Shown piece by piece: positions 57,697 to 64,000 of a stretch of DNA of 64,000 nt. Under the pieces are notes generated by a model. It saw only the letters and a program-made list of their open reading frames with translations, was not told the origin of the DNA and searched no databases. Made by a program: the position numbers and the translations under genes. Within the stretch, counting starts at the first letter, position 1; each line of letters starts with the position of its first letter. The stretch is from Stenocarpella maydis (lineage: Eukaryota; Ascomycota; Sordariomycetes; Diaporthales; Diaporthaceae): contig NQMI01000097.1 in the NCBI GenBank assembly GCA_002270565.1, positions 62,001 to 126,000 of the forward strand, in the 5' to 3' direction.

Positions 57697-58706
57697 TTAG
57701 GCCCGGCGGTTGACGCTGATTAGGTTCAGGAACTCATTCCTCGTCTTCTCCTTGCGCTCGAAGCACCCCAAGACACAGCTGGTGATGGTGCTCGTGCTGG
57801 TCTTCTCGACACCCCTCATGACCATGCACAGGTGGCTGGACTCCATGACGACCGCAACACCCTGGGGCTTGAGGACTTCCATGATAGCGTTGGCGACCTC
57901 CTTAGTGAGCCGCTCCTGTATCTGCAACCGGCGGGCGAACAGCTCCGCGATCCGGGGCAGTTTCGAGATGCCGATGACAGACTGGTTTGGGATGTAGCCG
58001 ATGTGCATCTGCAAGCTGCCGTCAGCCTCCTGGGCTCCACGAAGCGCCCGCGGGGGTGCCGGAGACTTACCTTGCCGGTGAAGGGCACGAGGTGGTGCTC
58101 GCACATGCTAAAGACCTCGATGTCCTTGACGATGACCATCTCGTTGTGGCCCTCCTCGAAGATGGCGCCGTTGACGATGTCGCGCACGTTCTGCTGGTAC
58201 CCCTTTGTGAAGAAGAGCATCGCCTTGGCGTAGCGCTCAGGTGTGGCCAGCAGGCCCTCGCGGTCGGCGTCCTCGCCCACGCACTCGAGGATGGTCCGCA
58301 CCGCACCGCACATGCGCGCCAGCCTCTTGTCCGCCTGCTCCTTGGTCTCCTCCAGCCGCTCGCGCGTGCCCGAGCTCGGCCGCGACAGCCCGTCAAAGTC
58401 GATGACGGGGCTCGGCGACCGCGTCAGCGTGCCGGCGCCGGCGCCGGCGGCGGTCGTGGTCGACGTGGGAGCCTCGGTGGCGGCGGCCGCGCGCGGCGTC
58501 GACTTCTTAGACTTCTTCTTCTTGGGGCGGTCGGGGATGTCTCGCGGGTCCCGCGCGGGGGCGCTGATGCTGTCCCGTCTCTCGTGGGCGCCGTTGACCT
58601 TGTGGTGCTTGCGTTTCTTGCTGCCGGGTCGCTCCTCGCCGTTGCGCCGCCCTCCGGAAGACGAGCTGGTGACGCTTGCGGTGTCCATTTTGTGTGCGGA
58701 TGGCAT
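57697..58706 (-). CDS. GTP cyclohydrolase I
   Basis: Converts GTP to 7,8-dihydroneopterin triphosphate, the first step of folate and tetrahydropterin synthesis. Exons 58071-58706 and 57697-58008 flank intron 58009-58070 (GTAAGT..GCTGAC..TTGCAG), giving 315 aa. A basic disordered N terminus ([11 protein letters not shown]) is followed by the homodecamer core: [19 protein letters not shown], the zinc motif [12 protein letters not shown] at the exon end, then [20 protein letters not shown] after the intron. The core continues with [28 protein letters not shown] (second zinc Cys) and [17 protein letters not shown]. Start may be 58706 (MPSAHKM) or 58688 (MDTASV). It shares an 800-bp promoter with TAF11 and faces thymidylate kinase. 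Confidence 0.95.
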
Positions 58707-59505
58707 TGGGAACTTGCAGCGTCTGCCTGCCTTTCTCCCTGTCCTGCCCGTCGGCCTGTTCAGCTCGTGGGTGGGTGGGTGGCTGGGTGTATGTATATGT
58801 ATTATATATATAGCCTCTATTTGCGTTCTTTTGTGCAGGTATGAGAGTTTGCAAGGGAAGAAAGGAATCAGGCAAGCATGGCAGGCATGTAGTCAGTATT
58901 TGTCGATTGGCAAATCAGTCATGTGAAACAGGACAACGATGAGTCCCTGCAGGGAGAGATCAATTGAGGGCCACAGGAATGAGTCGAGTCCGGTTCGAAG
59001 GGTTGTTCGGCCTCCGATGCAGCTGACCGAAGAGAGGGCGAGATACATCGCAGGCGCAGGCGCAGGCGCAGGCGCAGGCGCAGGCAAATTTGCTGCAATG
59101 GCTGACTTACAGTCCCCCGTAGATACAGTTAGCTTGTTGCTGACCGCCGGGGTCGGGGGGGCTTGTCAGGGTCCTGCAGGCGCCAGGCGGGGCCTGCCTG
59201 CCGACCGGTCCTTATCTAATCAGAGCTTGGTGGAGCACCACTCAGCTGGCCTTGGACTTGACTGTCGGCTCGACATCGCCCTCCAGGCGCGAACGTCACC
59301 TTTCGCATCTCCGGCATCGCGTCTTCTGGCATCCTCATCTCCCAAACCCGTCTCGCCGCGCCGTTTTCTTTCTTTCTTGCTTACAATATCCGCTCATTAT
59401 TCAAATAAGCCGCTACTACTCCCGTCAAGCGCGCAGTACGGGCTTCTTGGTCTCTCCTCAATACGTGCTGCGCACGTCGCAATCTTGTTCACTCGCCTTG
59501 TCAAG
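58707..59505. promoter_or_regulatory. Divergent promoter of GTP cyclohydrolase I and TAF11
   Basis: Contains a TATA-rich run (ATGTATATGTATTATATATATAG) at 58790-58812, suitably placed for the minus-strand gene. A perfect GCAGGC hexanucleotide repeat of six units lies at 59050-59085. The last 250 bp before the TAF11 start are pyrimidine-rich. An open plus-strand frame from 58939 runs into TAF11 but looks like leader. Confidence 0.5.
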
Positions 59506-60684
59506 ATGAGCTCGCCGCCGTACCAAAGCCAAACCTCTCCTCCTGCGCACTCCCCTCCCTATCCATCGCACTCCCAGCTGCCATCCCTCAACACACTCGC
59601 GAATGGCGCCGGTTCGTCCAAGAAGCGCTCTGCCGGTGACGGCGGCCCCTCTCCCTCCATCAAGCGGAGGAAGCCCTCCACAATGTCAGTCGGCTCAGTC
59701 GGCTCCGCCCATCCGCTCCGACAGACCTCCTTCCCGCCCGACGAGTCTCCCTTCGCCGCCAGGTCCCCTAGTGTGGGATTCGACAACGACAATGCCAGCA
59801 TGGTGTCCGGCTCCGCCGTTTCGGTCAGTGCGCCCGCGAGGAAGAAGCGCGGCCGTAAGAGCAAGGCCGACAAGGCTCGCGAGGCCGCCGAGAAGGAGGG
59901 GACACCCAGTGCTGTCGGGGGCAGAGCCATGACCGCTGCCAGTGGTAGGAGCGGAGCTGGAAGGGGAGCAACGAGCGCCGTCGGCGATGACGGTGCGGAT
60001 GACGATGAGGAGGAAGACAAGGATGTCAAGGCCAAGATGGGTGTGGCGCAGTTCGAGAGGAGCAGGGAGGAGCGCGAGGAGGAGAAGAAGCTGCGATTCA
60101 TGCTCGTGCAACAGATGGATAAGGACCAGACTGAGAGATACGAGATGTGGCACGCCGCAAAGCTGACCGAGAGTGTGGTCAAGAGGGTAAGCACCTGGCA
60201 ACCGACCCGTATCCTGCCAAATGCCCATGTGGGACCGAGACACTGACCCTGCCTGCTGTAGATTGTCAATGCTGCTGTCTCGCAATCTGTGCCCGCCAAT
60301 GTCACCAAAGCCATGCAGTCGGTTGCAAAGGTTTTCCTCGGCGACATCATTGAGGAATCACGAAGGGTGCAAGCAGAGTGGATCGACAAGTCAGGCGAGC
60401 CACAAGCCGAAGAGGGCATTGCCTTTCCTCCTTGGCCCTACGAGGAAGAGGAGCACTGGGACGAGCCTGAGGATGGCCGACCGAGGGCAACACACCCCAA
60501 GGTCAAACCCAAGGAGCCGCCCAGGGGCGCCTTACGTCCGGATCACGTGCGCGAGGCTTGGAGACGGTACAAGCAAGGAGCCGAGGGCGGAAATGTCGGC
60601 GCCCTGGGTCTGTGGCACCAGCAGCAGAGCAGCGGTGTTGAGAGGTTTGGTGTCAAGACCCGTGGCCGCCGCTTGTTCAAGTGA
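59506..60684 (+). CDS. TAF11: Transcription initiation factor TFIID subunit TAF11
   Basis: A histone-fold subunit of TFIID that pairs with TAF13 in the nucleus. Exons 59506-60186 and 60262-60684 flank intron 60187-60261 (GTAAGC..CTGTAG), giving 367 aa. The N half is disordered, Ser/Pro-rich with nuclear-localisation-like KKRGRKSKADKAR, then an acidic patch (DDGADDDEEEDKDVKAK). The TAFII28-type histone fold follows: FMLVQQMDKDQTERYEMWHAAKL, then ESVVKR|IVNAAVSQSVPANVTKAMQSVAKVFLGDIIEESRRVQ across the intron, and the final helix LRPDHVREAWRRYKQG. The insertion between histone-fold helices (DKSGEPQAEEGIAFPPWPYEEE..) is typical of filamentous fungi. I place the start at ATGAGCTCGCCG, the first ATG near the pyrimidine-rich leader. 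Confidence 0.92.
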
Positions 60685-62858
60685 ATGTCGTGGCGGCGTG
60701 GATACCCATAACCGCATGCTGACGCATGTGCCGTTTGTCGCATTGCGGAAGCATCAGGTTCTCAACATGCACGATCGCGCCCGCGTGTCCAGTCATGCCC
60801 TACCAAGCTGCGCGGCTTGAAAGAAGAGCGCCATCCTGCACATTAGTTCCCGGGCAGAGTGCCCACGCAGCACCTTCCCGGATGGTCTATGGACCGGATG
60901 GTCCATGGAGACGGAGAACGCAGAGCCAGCAGAAATGATACCCATCGGAGGCCTGCAACCCCCCCCCCCGAAACAAACAGCAGTGACTATACCAAATAAA
61001 TTGAATTAATCAGCTGACAGCCCGCGATTCAAGAGATTCGCCGGGTGTTTGGCTTGAGTGACGAAATACAGCCCCGATTTGATCACGGACGATCAGCTTG
61101 CAGATACGAGGAACATGGGCACGATGCAGTCACCAACGGCGGGGGCTAACGCCTAGAGGCTGCAGCATCCGCGCACACCGAGACGATTTGGATCCCATGG
61201 CGTAAAGGAACGGGGCATTTGTTATTTGCAGCAACAAATGCAACGTTCTGACCCTCCCACTCAGGCACTTCGTCGCCACTGCCCCAGTTCCCCAGATCTT
61301 GGCGCACCTAGCCGCTCGGGGTGGAAGCAGGCTATGCCTCGGCGAAAGACCGTCCACATGTTATTGCAAGGGTCGCCGTTCGGAAAACCGGCCAGCTGAG
61401 GCTTGGACGAGTGGTGTCGTGCAATTAGACTTCCCCGTCTCCACACCTGCTAACCCCTCCGGGGCCATCCCATGCGAAGGTTCCAATTTTATCTGGGTCT
61501 ACTACATCAGCAGAGGTGAATGGGGCCAGCTTGCCAGCCTGCCTGGCGGCACGATTGCTTGCTGCGTGTCACACACGACGATGGCGGCACTCTGCAATAC
61601 ACGGGCGGGTTGGCACGCACAAATCTCTTACCCCTGGACAGTCTCGTCACCCGTTTCATTTTATTTATCGTGAATAGCGGCGGGAGGAGGCGCGCAGCAA
61701 AGGCCCGAATGGCGGGGGGGCGGGGCACAACTGCGGGTGATCGACTTCGAATACACAATGGGTAAGTGAAGCGTACCGCTGTTTCAAGACTTCCACCTAC
61801 CCCGGCAACCACTTTAACCACAGCTGTGCGCGAGGCTGGGCCAAGACAGCTGTAGCTGGTTGCCTTCAACCCCAGCGTGTCCATCATGTAATTACAGATC
61901 CCCACCCCAGTCTACGAGCAAGATGGCTGGATTGATAGCAGAACCTGCTAAGCCTGTCCTCCTTGTTTCGGCCTCTTCCAGCGCAACGACAGTGCGCCAC
62001 AGTGATTGGTGGTTCACAAACCCCGATTCCCCGCATCGCTACTTTCGGCTCACGTTTATATGCTTGCTTTGCGAGGTTGGGTGTCAGCTGGAATCAAGGA
62101 ACTCATGCGCAAGACTTGGTATCGAATGACTTGCTGTCACCCCTTCTCTGAGACTCGCATAAGTTCATCCCTCTGGATGCCTTCGGACCATAGTAATCCT
62201 CGATCTGTCGGCCTGTTACCTAACAACGTCACAGCCATTGACACCCCCTTGGCGGGTACCCACGTATCTGGAATCGACCTCTGGGCTCTTCTCTGTCTGG
62301 CCCGCTGGTCCCATGTTGACGATGCAGCCACCGAACGTCTAGCCTGCTCTATACTCTGCAGTCGTCCCCTGTCAGCTCAGGCACGGCTCTACCTGCCCTC
62401 CCTCCGCAGCTTGGACGATGGGCTAGAAGCTTGGGGAAATTTGGATGTGCGGCCCCACGTTTCTCAACTCCAGAGTCCTCGGCTACTGCAGGCAGTGTGC
62501 AATGCGGACACCTGCTCTCGAGGTTTCAAGGATGCATTCCCCAAGAGCCCAGACTGGCGGTGGTGTAATAAGTGTGAGACGGCGGCTGGCTGGGATGGGG
62601 CTTCCGTCATACCCATCACTCACATCACAGCAATGGACGAGGGTGTCGGCCGAGGGAGTGGCACACAAAAGCTTGTGATGGGCCCTGCTTCGTCTATATG
62701 AACTGACGTACCCCCTCCGGACCCCCCCCCCAGCTGACTGAAATATGCTCCGAGTCATCCAGAGGGACGAGTTCTATTGTCATAGCTTTCTTACAAAGCC
62801 AACTTTGCACATACCCAACACTCGTTGTCATCGGGAGCCAACCCTTCACACAATCATC
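60685..62858. other. 2.2-kb spacer
   Basis: A C run at about 60960-60968 and another at 62724-62732. A long plus-strand open frame (62006-62701) lacks motifs and shows no fungal codon bias, so I do not call it. The last 100 bp are the promoter of the surface-protein gene. Confidence 0.45.
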
Positions 62859-63665
62859 ATGAAGTACTCGCTCACCCTCGCTGCCCTGGCGGCAGGCGCA
62901 TATGCCACCAACATGCCCAGCGTCGTCCTTGAGCGTGACCTGGCCACCATCCAGGGTGTGATCGGCCAAGTCTCCACCAAGCTGACGGCGCTCAACGACG
63001 CCGCCCAGAGCTTCAGTGGTGACGCAAGCGGCCTCACGACCGCGTCCAGCGACCTCGCCAGCACCATCAAGTCTGGTACCAGCACCGTGCAGGGAACTGA
63101 CGCGCTGACGCTCACCGACGCCGTCTCGCTGCAGTCGACGGTGCAGGAGCTGCAGGGCAAGGCCCAGACCCTCGTCGACAACCTGTCGTCCAAGAAGACG
63201 GCCATTGAGCAGGCCAGGCTCTGCGACACCGTTCTGCAGCAGTCCGAGGGCCTGTCGACAGACTCCCAGGCTCTCATCGACGCCATCGTCTCAAAGGTGC
63301 CGCAGGAGGCCCAGGCCATAGCCCAGAACCTCGTTGCAGGCTTCACCTCCACCCTCCAGCAGAACCAGGCCAACTTCGCCAAGGGCAACTGCACCAACGC
63401 CGCAGCAGGTGGTGGCGGCGGTGGTAGCTCCGCCCCTCCCACTACCACAGGAAGCGGCTCCCAGCCGTCGACCCTTCCGACGTCTCCTAGCGGCGGCTCC
63501 TCCTCTGGCAGCGGCGGCAGCTCTTCCGGCGGCGGCAACGCCACTCATACCAGCGGCGGCGCCGCCGCCCCGACCTCCTCTAGCCCGAGCCAGTTCACCG
63601 GTGCTGCCGTTGCGAACGGTGTACCCATGGCTGGTCTCCTCGGTGTCCTCGCTTTCCTTTTCTAA
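62859..63665 (+). CDS. HsbA-type cell-surface protein with GPI signal
   Basis: A single-exon 268-aa secreted wall protein of the hydrophobic-surface-binding/galactomannoprotein family. It starts MKYSLTLAALAAGAYA (signal peptide), then the helical HsbA domain begins at VLERDLATIQGVIGQVSTKLTALNDA. The domain continues with DALTLTDAVSLQSTVQELQGKAQTLVDNL and DSQALIDAIVSKVPQEAQAIAQNL, and ends in KGNCTN. A Gly/Ser/Thr/Pro-rich linker follows and then a hydrophobic C terminus (VPMAGLLGVLAFLF) after a small-residue omega-site region, indicating a GPI anchor. Family members coat hyphae and can recruit hydrolases to hydrophobic surfaces. The start ATG is preceded by AATCATC and matches the signal peptide start. 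Confidence 0.9.
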   Translation: MKYSLTLAALAAGAYATNMPSVVLERDLATIQGVIGQVSTKLTALNDAAQSFSGDASGLTTASSDLASTIKSGTSTVQGTDALTLTDAVSLQSTVQELQGKAQTLVDNLSSKKTAIEQARLCDTVLQQSEGLSTDSQALIDAIVSKVPQEAQAIAQNLVAGFTSTLQQNQANFAKGNCTNAAAGGGGGGSSAPPTTTGSGSQPSTLPTSPSGGSSSGSGGSSSGGGNATHTSGGAAAPTSSSPSQFTGAAVANGVPMAGLLGVLAFLF

Positions 63666-64000
63666 GCAATACACTACCGACATTAAATGTGCCTAACCAG
63701 GAGTTGAAAGGACGTTCGCGAGGCAGCCTGTCTTGGTTAGTGAAGGGGCGAGGCGTGATGGTGGGCTGTAGGGGGCGGTCTGGCACTGCATCGGTGTGGG
63801 ACACGGGACATTTTTAACCCTGCACACAAGTGTTTATAGTTGTCGGCTGTACCTGGGTTGCTCTAGTGAAAACAACTGCGGCTCTTGGGTGTTTTCATTT
63901 TGTTCACTTCGTGGAAAAGTAAACATCGAGAATATAATACATGTACAGACGCGTGGTTCTCACTTCACCTGATTTGACTCAATAACTTTACGGGGGAAGA
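63666..64000. other. 3' flank of the surface-protein gene
   Basis: Short A/T-richer tail with GAATATAATACATG near 63930; no gene before the window edge. Confidence 0.5.

Noticed and set aside
57987..58844. Plus-strand open frame of 285 codons over GTP cyclohydrolase I
   Set aside because: Antisense shadow of a strongly conserved enzyme; no independent signature.
62006..62701. 231-codon plus-strand frame before the surface-protein gene
   Set aside because: No domain, no promoter-like context, composition unlike neighbouring genes, overlapping open frames on both strands.

Overview
The window is nuclear DNA of a filamentous ascomycete, most likely a Sordariomycete-type fungus. Genes are split by many short introns (about 45-130 nt, GTRAGT donors, CTRAY branch sites, YAG acceptors). 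Coding density is moderate, intergenic spacers are long and pyrimidine-rich, and the families are fungal: Zn2Cys6 factors, a NmrA-like regulator, a HsbA-type wall protein, LCL2 and plant-wall hydrolases. I joined exons by hand wherever donor, acceptor and phase agreed. Those joins are inferences from the sequence and are not transcript-supported.

Layout. 1-12 kb is metabolic: a zinc alcohol dehydrogenase cut by the left edge, a Fax/metaxin-like GST, a maltose-type sugar transporter, a nine-exon Zn2Cys6 activator divergent from it, and myo-inositol oxygenase. 12-20 kb is gene-poor and decayed. It holds a small membrane protein gene, a broken tandem paralogue of it, a 37-bp tandem repeat and a CorA-like relic. 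20-29.5 kb carries a feruloyl esterase/tannase, a NmrA-like protein, a small hypothetical gene with a probable GC-AG intron, an alpha/beta hydrolase and a 931-aa C2H2/Cys-rich protein. 29.5-32 kb is an AT-rich, RIP-like island next to a broken ubiquitin-like-domain gene.

32.7-36.4 kb is housekeeping: mitochondrial bL27, LCL2 (divergent from bL27) and protein phosphatase inhibitor-2. 38.8-45.2 kb has a dynamin-like GTPase with an unusual FG-rich C-terminal extension, and an MFS exporter. 45-49 kb is accessory DNA: an 11-N assembly gap between 121-bp repeats that carry a strong hairpin, abutting a Zn2Cys6 factor pseudogene that is truncated at that border.

49-64 kb has a GH5 endoglucanase, a KEN-box-containing disordered protein, thymidylate kinase convergent with GTP cyclohydrolase I, TAF11 divergent from the latter, and a GPI-anchored HsbA-type surface protein.

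How the genes may work together. The feruloyl esterase, GH5 cellulase and sugar transporter fit plant biomass use. Myo-inositol oxygenase, the activator and the oxidoreductases could form a small sugar/inositol catabolic neighbourhood, but this rests on position only. Thymidylate kinase and GTP cyclohydrolase I both feed dTTP/folate-linked metabolism. I found no clear multi-gene novel system. The most unusual items are the chimeric dynamin tail, the hairpin repeat that ends a transcription-factor gene, the C2H2/Cys-rich orphan, and the broken tandem membrane-protein pair.
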